A stretch of 36,813 bases of DNA from NCBI GenBank assembly GCA_020860205.1, contig JAJBUU010000005.1, positions 1-36,813 on the forward strand, written 5' to 3'. Within the stretch, counting starts at the first letter, position 1. Every line of letters starts with the position of its first letter. The notes below the pieces were generated by a model, which searched no databases, was not told where the DNA came from, and saw only the letters and a list, made by a program, of their open reading frames with translations. Position numbers and translations under genes: made by a program. This stretch comes from Oscillospiraceae bacterium (GTDB lineage Bacteria; Bacillota; Clostridia; Oscillospirales; Oscillospiraceae). Positions 9,142 through 18,251 of this stretch are shown here, one piece after another.

Positions 9142-10773
9142 TCAGTCTGCCTTGATTTGGGTACCGCCGCAGTTGATATTGCCGGATGCATCTACACCAA
9201 TGGAAATTACATCCCCGCCGCCGATGGAAATCTTATACTGGCAGAACAGTCCATACATATAGCAGTTTTCTTCGGTGTAATCCAGGAACGCCTGCACGGT
9301 TTCCGCACTGTGCGTGTTCTTGTCGCACATTGCCTCATAAAGCTCCTGATAGGTGGCGTCCTCAAAGTGCTGAAGGTTACCGAAGTCATAGAGCGTGTTG
9401 TCCGCGAAGTACAGAACGCTCCAGAGATCGCCTGCGGCGGAGCTGGGCTGCTCGTTTACAAGGCAGAAATCCCACGCCGTATCATCAGCAGAATAACGGA
9501 TGCTGTCAAAGGTCGCAGTCTCGTATTCTTCAATGGCGCAGTTAATGCCAACAGCCTCCAGATAGGCCTCGATCAAAACCGCTGCCGCACGCAGGTTGGC
9601 GTTTCCGCCAACGAGCATGGTAATCTCGCTGCCATCATAGTCAGAGGCTTCGACCAGGCTCGCCGCTTCCTCCGCACTATATGGGAAATACGAGTCCAGA
9701 TGCTCCATCGATTCATCGCAATCAATAAACGCAGGGGAGAGCATATTGCCGACCGGGCGTCCATATGCGCCAAGCACATTCGTCGTAAGCGCTTCGATGT
9801 CAATCGCAGTGCAAATCGCCTTTCTCAGATTGACATCCGAGCATTCGCTGGCTTCGCTGCAGTTAAATACCACGCCATACAGGATATTGTTCTCGCGCTG
9901 TGCAACTGCATAACCGTCCACGGCACTCATATCGTCATTAACAAAGAGTGGAAGGTCAACCGTGTCGATGACCATAGAGTGGTCGATCTCTCCGCTTTCC
10001 AGTGCGATCGCCGCCGCGCTGGAATCTGCGATTACGACCCAGCGGATCGTATCGGGATATGCCAGTCCACGATCCGTCATCAGGGATTCATCGGTCTGCC
10101 AATAATCATTGGTCTTTTCAAACAGGACATAAGACCCTTCCTGATATTCGGTCAGTCTGTACGGAGAAGTACCAACGGCATTGTGCGCCATATCATCTCC
10201 GCTTGCCTCCCATGCAGCTTCGGAAATAATGTTGATGGAAGTCAGCATCGTCAGGAACGAATTGTGCGTCTCGTTTTCCAGCGTAAAGCGCACCGTATAG
10301 TCATCCACCACCTCGATATCAGCCAGGCAAGCCAGCACAGAAGCATAAGAACCGTTCTCAGTGGCCTTCTGGTAGGAAAACACTACGTCAGATGCAGAAA
10401 TCGCATTTCCTTCGGTATCGTGAATGTAGTCATAGAGCGCCACATCATACACACTGTCGGAAACTTCCTCATATCCGCTGATCATGACGTTCTGGAACTC
10501 CTGATCCGCATTCAGATAAACCAGTGTTTCATAAAGGACGTTATTGTAAGGGATACGCGCGCCGCCGGAACCATAGGGTCCGTAGTTTCCCGGCTCCGTT
10601 TTGTTTGAACAGACCAGCGTATAAGTACCATCGCCGTTTTCAACCACCGTGGTATCTCCCGCTTCGGTACCGCTGCCGCCCGTGCTCCCGCTCTCCGTTG
10701 CGGAGGAGCCGCAGCCGGCAAAAAGTGTCGCCGTCATGGCGGCGGCCAGACATAATGCAAGTAGCTTTTTCAT
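9142..10773 (-). CDS. ABC transporter substrate-binding lipoprotein (SBP_bac_5 family)
   Basis: Lipoprotein signal MKKLLALCLAAAMTATLFAGC; family 5 features; adjacent to oppBCDF-like genes. Confidence 0.92.
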   Translation of the reverse strand: MKKLLALCLAAAMTATLFAGCGSSATESGSTGGSGTEAGDTTVVENGDGTYTLVCSNKTEPGNYGPYGSGGARIPYNNVLYETLVYLNADQEFQNVMISGYEEVSDSVYDVALYDYIHDTEGNAISASDVVFSYQKATENGSYASVLACLADIEVVDDYTVRFTLENETHNSFLTMLTSINIISEAAWEASGDDMAHNAVGTSPYRLTEYQEGSYVLFEKTNDYWQTDESLMTDRGLAYPDTIRWVVIADSSAAAIALESGEIDHSMVIDTVDLPLFVNDDMSAVDGYAVAQRENNILYGVVFNCSEASECSDVNLRKAICTAIDIEALTTNVLGAYGRPVGNMLSPAFIDCDESMEHLDSYFPYSAEEAASLVEASDYDGSEITMLVGGNANLRAAAVLIEAYLEAVGINCAIEEYETATFDSIRYSADDTAWDFCLVNEQPSSAAGDLWSVLYFADNTLYDFGNLQHFEDATYQELYEAMCDKNTHSAETVQAFLDYTEENCYMYGLFCQYKISIGGGDVISIGVDASGNINCGGTQIKAD

Positions 10774-10801
10774 TGTTCTTTCTCCTTTTGTTGATTTTTA
10801 A

Positions 10802-11413
10802 TTATTTTTCCGGCGGCGCCGCATTCAGCCACGCCTCCATTTGCGCATACATTGCTTTCACCGTTTCCGGACGGTCGATACCCGGCAGGTCCGGGCTGAC
10901 GTTGTCGTCCACATAAGCCAGATAACGATAAGCGTGGCGCAGCGTGGAAAGCGCCGCCGCGTCCAGATGCAGGTCCGTTCCCGGAATTTCAGGCCGGAGC
11001 GCGTCGCTCTCATAAATCGACCGGAAATCGGAGATTTTCCATGCATCGCCCCGTTTCTCCACGCAGTAGATCAGGCGCATATAGCACTCCAGTATCGCCT
11101 TCTCCCCATGCACGGATACCCAGCGCAGCGTTGTCTGCGGCACCTCCGCATAAGCACGGTTCCCCTTGCGGTGAACCACGGGGTAGGAAATCCGGCTCAC
11201 GATTGGGAACTCCGGGTCATGCACCGGTGCCTTTCCTCCGGTCAGATACTGTCTGACGCCGACGCTCCCGCTCGTCCAGCTCGTCGTCACGGTCGCGTCC
11301 TCATAGTAGCACGCCGCCAGATCATCCGGACGCTGTGTCACCCTGCACTGCCGCTCCCGCGCGATGAGCGCCATGATCTCCTCATTGCTGTTGGGGTTGC
11401 TGCACTCCCCCAT
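10802..11413 (-). CDS. Nuclear transport factor 2 / SnoaL-like family protein
   Basis: EIMALIARERQCRVTQRPDDLAACYYEDATVTTSW...VRQYLTG...DAWKISDFRSIYESD pattern of SnoaL-like polyketide cyclase/dehydratase-fold proteins. Confidence 0.7.
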   Translation of the reverse strand: MGECSNPNSNEEIMALIARERQCRVTQRPDDLAACYYEDATVTTSWTSGSVGVRQYLTGGKAPVHDPEFPIVSRISYPVVHRKGNRAYAEVPQTTLRWVSVHGEKAILECYMRLIYCVEKRGDAWKISDFRSIYESDALRPEIPGTDLHLDAAALSTLRHAYRYLAYVDDNVSPDLPGIDRPETVKAMYAQMEAWLNAAPPEK

Positions 11414-11564
11414 TTTTCATCAGCTCCTTTCATTTTGTTCGCTCCTGTGGCGCGTTCCGGCATCGGTCAGCGCAACCGTTTCGCGCCTTTGTTGCATTTT
11501 GCCTTAGTACTCCGCTGGAATTTGAACTCATTTTAGCATTTTTGACCCTTTCGTGCAAATCAAA

Positions 11565-11607
11565 ATGCCGCTGTATTGATACAGAGATCGTATCAATACA
11601 GCGGCAT
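11565..11607 (-). terminator. Long perfect inverted repeat; probable terminator of the LysR gene (possible operator)
   Basis: ATGCCGCTGTATTGATAC-AGAGATC-GTATCAATACAGCGGCAT (18-bp perfect arms, 7-nt loop); minus-strand read continues TTTTGATTTG. Confidence 0.65.
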
Positions 11608-11629
11608 CGCATCGTTCTGCAGCGTTCTT

Positions 11630-12526
11630 TCATGTCACTGCGACTGTTTCTGCAAAGCATTCAAACGCGATTTGCGTGATTTCCGGCAGCGAGGTGTTCT
11701 TCAGCGCAAGCAGATTGACACATTCGCAGGTGCGCGGCGCGATTTCGCGTACCACCTGCGCAGCCGGGTCAAACAGCCGTTCCGCCATATCCCGGCAGAG
11801 CACGGTTGTTTCCTCGCTGATGACGATGAAATTCTCGATGATGTTCCGCTCCTTGAACATCACGCGCATATGCGGCTCAAATCCGTGCGCACGGCACAGC
11901 TCCACAAACACCTCGTAAGAGAGCATATACTCCGTGAGCATCGTGGTCTTCCGCTCCCGCAGACGGCTGACCTCCACCGTTTCCTCCTGCGCCAGCGGGT
12001 CGTCTTTTGATACGATGACGCACAGCGGGTCGCGCAGCAGCGTCAGCCGCTTGAACGCATCGTCTGCCTCCTCCGTCTTTTCCCGGATAATGATCACATT
12101 GCACTCCCGCTTGTGCAGCTTTTCCTTTAGCTGAACGGGGTCGCCTTCCACCATGCCGATGGCGCAGTTTGGAACACGCAGCGTAAAACGCCGCAGGCTT
12201 TTGTCTACCACAGGATAATGAAAGCCCTTTCCGAATACGCCGATAAGCAGACTGTCCACGTGACGCGGGTCCTGCTTGAGCAGATTTGTTTCGCACTCCC
12301 GCATGGTCTGCGTGATTTTCTCTGCATACACCAGGAATTTTTTGCCAAACTCTGTCAGCTCCGTCCGCCGCGTCGTGCGGATAAACAGCGGCTGACCCAA
12401 CTCCTTTTCCAGCGTCCGGATATGACGCGACAGGGTCGCTTCCGTCGTATAGAGCGCATCCGCTGCCCGCGTAAAATTCCGCATCCGCTCCAACGTCACA
12501 AATTCCTGCAAATATCTGACTTCCAT
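11630..12526 (-). CDS. LysR family transcriptional regulator
   Basis: MEVRYLQEFVTLERMRNFTRAADALYTTEATLSRHIRTLEKELGQPLFIRTTRRTELTEFGKKFLVYA N-terminal wHTH. Confidence 0.92.
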   Translation of the reverse strand: MEVRYLQEFVTLERMRNFTRAADALYTTEATLSRHIRTLEKELGQPLFIRTTRRTELTEFGKKFLVYAEKITQTMRECETNLLKQDPRHVDSLLIGVFGKGFHYPVVDKSLRRFTLRVPNCAIGMVEGDPVQLKEKLHKRECNVIIIREKTEEADDAFKRLTLLRDPLCVIVSKDDPLAQEETVEVSRLRERKTTMLTEYMLSYEVFVELCRAHGFEPHMRVMFKERNIIENFIVISEETTVLCRDMAERLFDPAAQVVREIAPRTCECVNLLALKNTSLPEITQIAFECFAETVAVT

Positions 12527-12579
12527 CGTCGTTCATCTCCCATCCGTACCACCTTTTTTCTCTGTCCCCGCTGGATCGA

Positions 12580-13515
12580 TCAGCCGTCGTCCGCGCGGGG
12601 CGGCTCCTGCGGGTTGACATGTACCATGATGTGCTTGACTTTTGGAAATTCCCGCTCCACTGCGGCGTGTACCCGCTCCGCGATGCGATGCCCTTCGGCC
12701 AGCGACTGCGTGCCATCCGCACCGATCTCAACATCCACATAAATGCGATTGCCAAACTCGCGCGTATGGAGCAGGTCCACATGGAGAACGCCCTCCTGAC
12801 CGCTGATGCAGTCATGCAGCGCCCGCTCCGTGTCCGGGTCGCAGGCCCGGTCTATCATCTTCCCCAGCGCATCCCGAAAAATATCATAGCCCGCCTTTAA
12901 GATGAACACGCAAATGACCAGGCTGGCGACCGGGTCAAGCACCGGAAAGCCCATCCGTGCTCCGGCGATCCCGATCAATACGCCAACGGAGGAGAGCGCG
13001 TCGCTGCGGTGGTGCCACGCATCCGCCATCAGCGCGCCCGAATCGCAGCGCACAGCCCAAAACCGCGTGTACCAGTACATTCCCTCCTTGCACACGATGG
13101 AAACCGCCGCCGCGACCAGCGACAAAACGCCGGGAACCTCCAGATTCTGGTAGTTCCCTCCAAAGATGTCCCGCAGCGCGCCATAACCGATCAGCAGTCC
13201 GGTCACAAAGAGGACGACCGCAAGCAGCGCAGCCGCAACGCACTCAAAGCGCTCATGTCCGTAAGGGTGCTGCGCGTCGGACTCCCGGACGGAGAGCCTG
13301 ACCCCGATCAGGACGATGATGCTGCTGAACACATCGGACGCGGAATGCACCGCATCGCTGACCATCGCTCCGGAATGTGCCGCAACGCCCGCAAACGCCT
13401 TGAACAGCGAAAGCGCAAGATTGGCGGCAATGCTGACCGCAGACACCCTTGCGGCCACCTGCGCGAAGTCCTCCGGCTGCTGTAACTCCCTGTTTTTCAT
13501 AAAACCCGCCTCCAA
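12580..13515 (-). CDS. Cation diffusion facilitator (CDF) family transporter
   Basis: ALSLFKAFAGVAAHSGAMVSDAVHSASDVFSSIIVLIGV, HPYGHERFE, ADAWHHRSDALSSVGVLIGI, and C-terminal cytoplasmic domain. Confidence 0.93.
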   Translation of the reverse strand: MEAGFMKNRELQQPEDFAQVAARVSAVSIAANLALSLFKAFAGVAAHSGAMVSDAVHSASDVFSSIIVLIGVRLSVRESDAQHPYGHERFECVAAALLAVVLFVTGLLIGYGALRDIFGGNYQNLEVPGVLSLVAAAVSIVCKEGMYWYTRFWAVRCDSGALMADAWHHRSDALSSVGVLIGIAGARMGFPVLDPVASLVICVFILKAGYDIFRDALGKMIDRACDPDTERALHDCISGQEGVLHVDLLHTREFGNRIYVDVEIGADGTQSLAEGHRIAERVHAAVEREFPKVKHIMVHVNPQEPPRADDG

Positions 13516-13552
13516 ATCATTCCCAGAAATCAGTTCCCTACTCCCGGCAGGT

Positions 13553-13603
13553 AAAAAAAGCCCGCGGGATCAGTAAAGTACCTCAAACCTACTGTCCCGT
13601 GGG
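13553..13603 (-). terminator. Intrinsic terminator overlapping the 3' part of the NiCo riboswitch
   Basis: Minus strand CCCACGGGACAGTA...TACTGATCCCGCGGG followed by CTTTTTTTAC, between the aptamer and the CDF start. Confidence 0.8.
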
Positions 13604-13673
13604 TGGCAGGAAGCCAACGCCACTGTCGCCGCCGCGACCCGGCTCCGGGCGCAAAGCGCCGGCCTGCTCAGTC
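13588..13673 (-). ncRNA. NiCo (czcD) riboswitch aptamer controlling the CDF exporter
   Basis: Minus strand GACTGAGCAGGCCGGCGCTTTGCGCCCGGAGCCGGGTCGCGGCGGCGACAGTGGCGTTGGCTTCCTGCCACCCACGGGACAGTAGG: conserved ACTGAGCAGG, AGCCGGG and GGGACAGT blocks, P1 (ACTG/CAGT), P2 (GGCGC/GCGCC), P3 (TCGC/GCGA), P4 (GTGGC/GCCAC). Confidence 0.88.
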
Positions 13674-13728
13674 TATGCTGTCATTTGTGTGCAGTGCAAA
13701 AAGACTCCAATTATAATTCTATCATTGG

Positions 13729-13757
13729 ATTTTATACCTTCCGCGGCGCGGTGTCAA
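13729..13757 (-). promoter_or_regulatory. Putative sigma-A promoter for the riboswitch-CDF transcript
   Basis: Minus strand TTGACA-N17-TAAAAT. Confidence 0.55.
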
Positions 13758-13859
13758 GAGAAGAAAATTTTTATCTCCCTCTGCCGTCCGACGCGCATAG
13801 AATGGGATAAAAAAGCGATTTCCGGCGACAGAGCCGGAGAGAATGAGGAGTGATTGCTT

Positions 13860-15692
13860 ATGTGCGCCATTGCCGGCGTGATCGATTTCGCCTCCGCCAG
13901 AGCGCTGCCGCCGGAGACGGTGGAACGGATGCTGGCGACCATGCGCCGCCGTGGACCGGATCAGGAGGGCACAGCGGCGGACGGACCCGCCACCCTGCTG
14001 CACCGGCGTCTGTCCGTGATGGATCTGCAGGGTGGTCGGCAGCCCATGACCTGCACGGCGGGGACCCACGCCTGGACGCTGGTTTACAACGGGGAGCTTT
14101 ATAACACCCCGGAGCTGCGGACGGAGCTAGAAGGGCTGGGACATGAATTTCATGAATCTTCGGATACGGAGGTGCTGCTGCACAGCTTTATCCAATGGGG
14201 CGCGGACTGCGTGGAACGGCTCAACGGTATCTTTGCCTTTGCCGTTTGGGAGCACCACGACCAGCGGCTGTTTCTGGCGCGTGACCGCATCGGCGTCAAG
14301 CCGCTTTTTTACGCCGTGCAAAACGGCACGCTGATTTTTGCCTCCGAGCTGAAAACGCTGCTGGCGCACGGCGCGGTGGAGGCGGCGCTTGACCGGGAGG
14401 GTCTTGCAGAGGTCCTGCTGCTGGGGCCGGGGCGGACGCCGGGCTGCGGCGTATTTCACAACGTATTTGAGCTGGAACCGGGCTGCCGCGCCTGGTTCGA
14501 CGCAGACGGTCTGCGCACCGAGCGCTACTGGCGGCTGACGCCGCACACGCACCGCGATTCCTTTGACGACACTGCCGCGCACGTCCGGGCGCTGGTTTTG
14601 GAGGCGATTGAACGCCAGCTCGTCAGCGACGTGCCTGTTTGCACCTTCCTCTCCGGCGGACTGGATTCCTCCGTCATCTCCGCCGTTGCGGACAGATACA
14701 TGACGCAGCGCGGACGCACGCTGCACACGTTCTCCGTCGATTATGCGGAAAATGACCGGTATTTCCAGGCCAGCCACTTCCAGCCGAACAGTGACAACCG
14801 CTATATTGAAGTGATGAACGGCGCGCTGCACGCCGTCAATCACCGCGTCGTATTAGACAGTGTGGATGTGGCAAACGCCCTGCTTCCGGCGACAGAAGCG
14901 CGCGACCTGCCGGGAATGGCAGACGTGGATTCCTCGCTGCTACTGTTCTGCGGCAAGATACGGGAGCAGGCCACCGTCGCCCTCTCCGGCGAATGTGCCG
15001 ACGAGATTTTTGGCGGCTATCCGTGGTACCGTGACAAGGACATCCGGGCGCGCGCGGGCTTTCCGTGGGCGCAGTCCACCGCATACCGAACGGAATTTTT
15101 GACCCCGGAGCTGCGGGAAAAACTGGATGCCTTTGACTATATAGAGGCGCGTTACCGGCAGACCATCGCGGAGAGTCTGGTAGACCGTTCCCTCTCCCCC
15201 ATCGACCAGCGGACGCAGGAAATGGTCAATCTGAATTTTCGTTGGTTCATGCAGACGCTGCTGGACCGGAAGGATCGTATGAGTATGTACCACGGTCTGG
15301 AGGTGCGCGTCCCCTTCTGCGACTGGCGCATTGCGGACTATCTCTACTCCGTTCCGTGGGAGCTGAAGGATTGGCACGGCTACGAAAAAGGACTGCTGCG
15401 CCATGCGATGGCGGGGATTTTGCCGGACGAGGTGCTTTGGCGCAAAAAAAGCCCCTATCCCAAGACGCATCATCCGGCCTATCTCACAGCCGTTTCCACC
15501 ATGCTGCGGAAATTACTGGCCGACCCGGCCGCGCCCCTGCTCCAGATTGCAGACAGGCACGCGCTGGAGCGCCTTTTGACCGATGATCGCGCGACCCCGT
15601 GGTACGGTCAGCTTATGACCACGCCGCAGACCATCGCCTACTTCGTCCAAATCGACCACTGGCTGCGAGCATACCATGTGCGCCTGCTTTGA
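13860..15692 (+). CDS. asnB: Asparagine synthase (glutamine-hydrolyzing)
   Basis: MCAIAGVIDF (Cys2 nucleophile), RRGPDQEG, YNGELYN, LSGGLDSS PP-loop, SGECADEIFGGYPWY. Confidence 0.95.
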   Translation: MCAIAGVIDFASARALPPETVERMLATMRRRGPDQEGTAADGPATLLHRRLSVMDLQGGRQPMTCTAGTHAWTLVYNGELYNTPELRTELEGLGHEFHESSDTEVLLHSFIQWGADCVERLNGIFAFAVWEHHDQRLFLARDRIGVKPLFYAVQNGTLIFASELKTLLAHGAVEAALDREGLAEVLLLGPGRTPGCGVFHNVFELEPGCRAWFDADGLRTERYWRLTPHTHRDSFDDTAAHVRALVLEAIERQLVSDVPVCTFLSGGLDSSVISAVADRYMTQRGRTLHTFSVDYAENDRYFQASHFQPNSDNRYIEVMNGALHAVNHRVVLDSVDVANALLPATEARDLPGMADVDSSLLLFCGKIREQATVALSGECADEIFGGYPWYRDKDIRARAGFPWAQSTAYRTEFLTPELREKLDAFDYIEARYRQTIAESLVDRSLSPIDQRTQEMVNLNFRWFMQTLLDRKDRMSMYHGLEVRVPFCDWRIADYLYSVPWELKDWHGYEKGLLRHAMAGILPDEVLWRKKSPYPKTHHPAYLTAVSTMLRKLLADPAAPLLQIADRHALERLLTDDRATPWYGQLMTTPQTIAYFVQIDHWLRAYHVRLL

Positions 15693-15801
15693 CAAACTGC
15701 TGTTCGGACCCCAATGCGACAGCAGTTACGTTACTTCGCTCGCTTCTGGAAAAACAGGCGAATTTTATCCGCTCCGGTTGAGCGCAATGTGCAGGAGTGG
15801 G

Positions 15802-15833
15802 CAGGGTTTCGTCGCTGCAGCGACGAAACCCTG
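15802..15833 (+). terminator. Intrinsic terminator downstream of asnB
   Basis: Perfect 32-bp palindrome CAGGGTTTCGTCGCTGCAGCGACGAAACCCTG followed by TAATATTTTTATGG. Confidence 0.7.
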
Positions 15834-15841
15834 TAATATTT

Positions 15842-16561
15842 TTATGGCTTTTTTTGCGATACCAGCCGCTTCAGCGCGCTGATCTCGTCCTCTTGCAGGA
15901 AGCGCCACCGCCCCGGCGGAAGGTCGCCCAGCTTCAGCGGGCCTTCGGAAACGCGGGTCAGACGGCGTACCTTCAGCCCCGCCTGCTCACACATCCGGCG
16001 CACCTGCCGATTGCGCCCCTCGTGAATCGTCACCAGCAGCACATCCGGCGCAGTCTGCTCCACTGCGGCAGGACGAATGCGGTACCCGTCAAGTTCCATT
16101 GGCGCGGTCAGCTGCGGCAGTGCCGCCGCCACGTCCCCGCTCACCACCGTGCGGTAAGTCTTGTCCACCGCATGGGACGGATGCGTCAGCGCCTGTGCAA
16201 GCGCGCCGTCGTCCGTCATCAGCAGCAGCCCGTCGGAATCCAAATCCAGCCGCCCGACGGGATAGAGCCGCACGCCCGCATCCCGCACCAGATCCGCCAC
16301 CGTGGGTCTGCCCCGCTCGTCGCGCAGGGTGGTCACATAGCCGCGCGGCTTATTGAGCAGAATGTATGTACGCGGCGCGGCAACGGAGGCCGAAATCGGC
16401 CTGCCATCCACACACACCACATCTGTTTCCGGGTCGGCGCGCGCGCCCAGTGCCGCAGGCTCGCCGTTCACCGTGACACGTCCGGCGCAAATCAGCGTCT
16501 CCGCCGCCCGGCGCGACGCGATCCCCGCAGCGGAAATCAGCTTTTGCAGTCGCTCCTGCAT
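15842..16561 (-). CDS. rRNA pseudouridine synthase (RluB/RsuA family)
   Basis: S4 domain MQERLQKLISAAGIASRRAAETLI, YILLNKPRGYVTT, YPVGRLDLDSDGLLLMTDDG. Confidence 0.92.
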   Translation of the reverse strand: MQERLQKLISAAGIASRRAAETLICAGRVTVNGEPAALGARADPETDVVCVDGRPISASVAAPRTYILLNKPRGYVTTLRDERGRPTVADLVRDAGVRLYPVGRLDLDSDGLLLMTDDGALAQALTHPSHAVDKTYRTVVSGDVAAALPQLTAPMELDGYRIRPAAVEQTAPDVLLVTIHEGRNRQVRRMCEQAGLKVRRLTRVSEGPLKLGDLPPGRWRFLQEDEISALKRLVSQKKP

Positions 16562-16584
16562 TCCCTGCGCTCCTTTTCCAAACG

Positions 16585-17691
16585 TCAGCCCTGCGCCACC
16601 AGCGGGAACCAGAAGCGCCGGAACCGTTCCCATGCGGTCAGCATAATGCTGCGGTCAGTCGGGACGGTTTCCCCGTAAAGTATCTCTGTGGACAGCACGG
16701 GTTCACCGTCCACCAGCACATCCAGCGTGCCGGCTCTGCCGCCGCTGTAAACCGGCGCAAAGACAAAGCGTGGCAAATACACGGCCAGACGCACGTCCGC
16801 CGCCTTTGGAACGACCACAGCCTTCCGGACGCACTCCAGGCGCGCCACGCCAGCCGTGCCGGATATGATCCCAAGCTGCTGCCAGCCGTATTCCGGCAGA
16901 CGCAGGATGCGATAGCCGGAGAAAGCCGCGTCATACAGCGCGGCATGATCCGCCCAGTCATCCGGGTCGGAGAGCGTCACGCAAATCAGGCGCATCCCCT
17001 CCCGCTCCACGCAGGAAACCAGCGCGCGGCCTGCGGCCTCTGTATACCCTGTTTTGCCGCCAATGCAGCCCTCGCACTCGCGCAGCAGCCGATTGTGGTT
17101 TACATAAGTTTGTTCTCCGCGTGTGTAGCTTTGCGCGGCGAATATCGTACAAAAATCCGGATTCTCCATCGCCGCAGCAGTGATATACGCAAGGTCGCGC
17201 GCCGTCGAATAATGCCCGTCCGCGTCCAGTCCGTGCGCATTGGCGAAATGCGTATGCGTCAGCCCCAGCGCGGCGGCCTTTTCATTCATCAGCGCGGCGA
17301 ACCCCTCCATGCTGCCCGCACAGTGGTCGGCCAGCGCCGCAGCAGCGTCATTGCCGGATACCAGCAGCAGACCATAAAGGAGCTGTTCCACCGTGTAGCG
17401 CTCCCCCGGCTGCAAATACATGGAGGAGCCCTCCACCGCCGCGTGCGCCGCCGTGACCGTGACCGGCTCGTCCAACGCACAATGCTCCAGCACCACCAGC
17501 GCGGTCATGATTTTTGTCGTACTGGCGATCAGACGCGGCGTGTCCGCATCCTTTTCATAGAGCACTGTGTCGGTTTCCGACTCCAAAACGATTGCGGAGG
17601 CCGCGGAGACCTCCGGCGCGGCGGCTGCCGCGCACAGCGGGAGGACGCCAAGCAGCAGCACGGCAGTCAGACATGGCAGCAGTTTTTTCAT
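16585..17691 (-). CDS. D-alanyl-D-alanine carboxypeptidase (DacB/DacF-like)
   Basis: Signal peptide, SxxK in LIASTTKIMTALV, SGN in VSGNDAA, KTG in GGKTGYTEAAG. Confidence 0.93.
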   Translation of the reverse strand: MKKLLPCLTAVLLLGVLPLCAAAAAPEVSAASAIVLESETDTVLYEKDADTPRLIASTTKIMTALVVLEHCALDEPVTVTAAHAAVEGSSMYLQPGERYTVEQLLYGLLLVSGNDAAAALADHCAGSMEGFAALMNEKAAALGLTHTHFANAHGLDADGHYSTARDLAYITAAAMENPDFCTIFAAQSYTRGEQTYVNHNRLLRECEGCIGGKTGYTEAAGRALVSCVEREGMRLICVTLSDPDDWADHAALYDAAFSGYRILRLPEYGWQQLGIISGTAGVARLECVRKAVVVPKAADVRLAVYLPRFVFAPVYSGGRAGTLDVLVDGEPVLSTEILYGETVPTDRSIMLTAWERFRRFWFPLVAQG

Positions 17692-17806
17692 CCCAGAACA
17701 CCGTCCTTTGCAGACTTTTGTGTTCTATTAGGATGGTCAGGCTCCGGCGATTTTATACAAGCTCTGCCGGAACATCCGCCAAAAAGAATGCGGACAACGC
17801 CGCAGC

Positions 17807-18247
17807 TTATGCGTTTTCGGCGTTTCCTGCGCCTTCGCCGCCCGCTGCGTCCGTTTCGTTTTTGTTGCCCTTGCTATGGGCACGGATGAAATTCTCCACA
17901 GCGTCTATCAGCTCCGGCGCCTTTTCGATCACGCGATCCACCGTGCTGTTGGCAGGCGGCGTGATGGTGAGCATCCTGACGTTGCCATCCTTCACCACGA
18001 GGAAGCCGATCGGGTCGATCTTCACGCCCGCGCCGTTGCCGCCGCCAAAGCCAAGATCGCTCCGTTCCTTCACGCGGAAGTCACTTCCGCCGGACGCAAA
18101 GGCATAGCTGACCTTTGACACGGGGATGATCGTCACGCCGTCCGCTGTCTGCACCGGAGTTCCAACAACGGTGTCCACATCGACAATCTCCTTCAGTCGG
18201 CTCATCGTCACATCCATCAGGTTTCCAATGTTGCTGTTGTTTTCCAT
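17807..18247 (-). CDS. GerW family sporulation protein (YtfJ-like)
   Basis: MENNSNIGNLMDVTMSRLKEIVDVDTVVGTPVQTADGVTIIPVSKVSYAFASGGSDF, characteristic of GerW/YtfJ. Confidence 0.92.
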   Translation of the reverse strand: MENNSNIGNLMDVTMSRLKEIVDVDTVVGTPVQTADGVTIIPVSKVSYAFASGGSDFRVKERSDLGFGGGNGAGVKIDPIGFLVVKDGNVRMLTITPPANSTVDRVIEKAPELIDAVENFIRAHSKGNKNETDAAGGEGAGNAENA

Positions 18248-18251
18248 TTTT

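Noticed and set aside
9157-10608. Long plus-strand ORF (483 aa) opposite the SBP gene
   Set aside because: Antisense shadow of a confidently assigned SBP_bac_5 gene; no recognisable domain.
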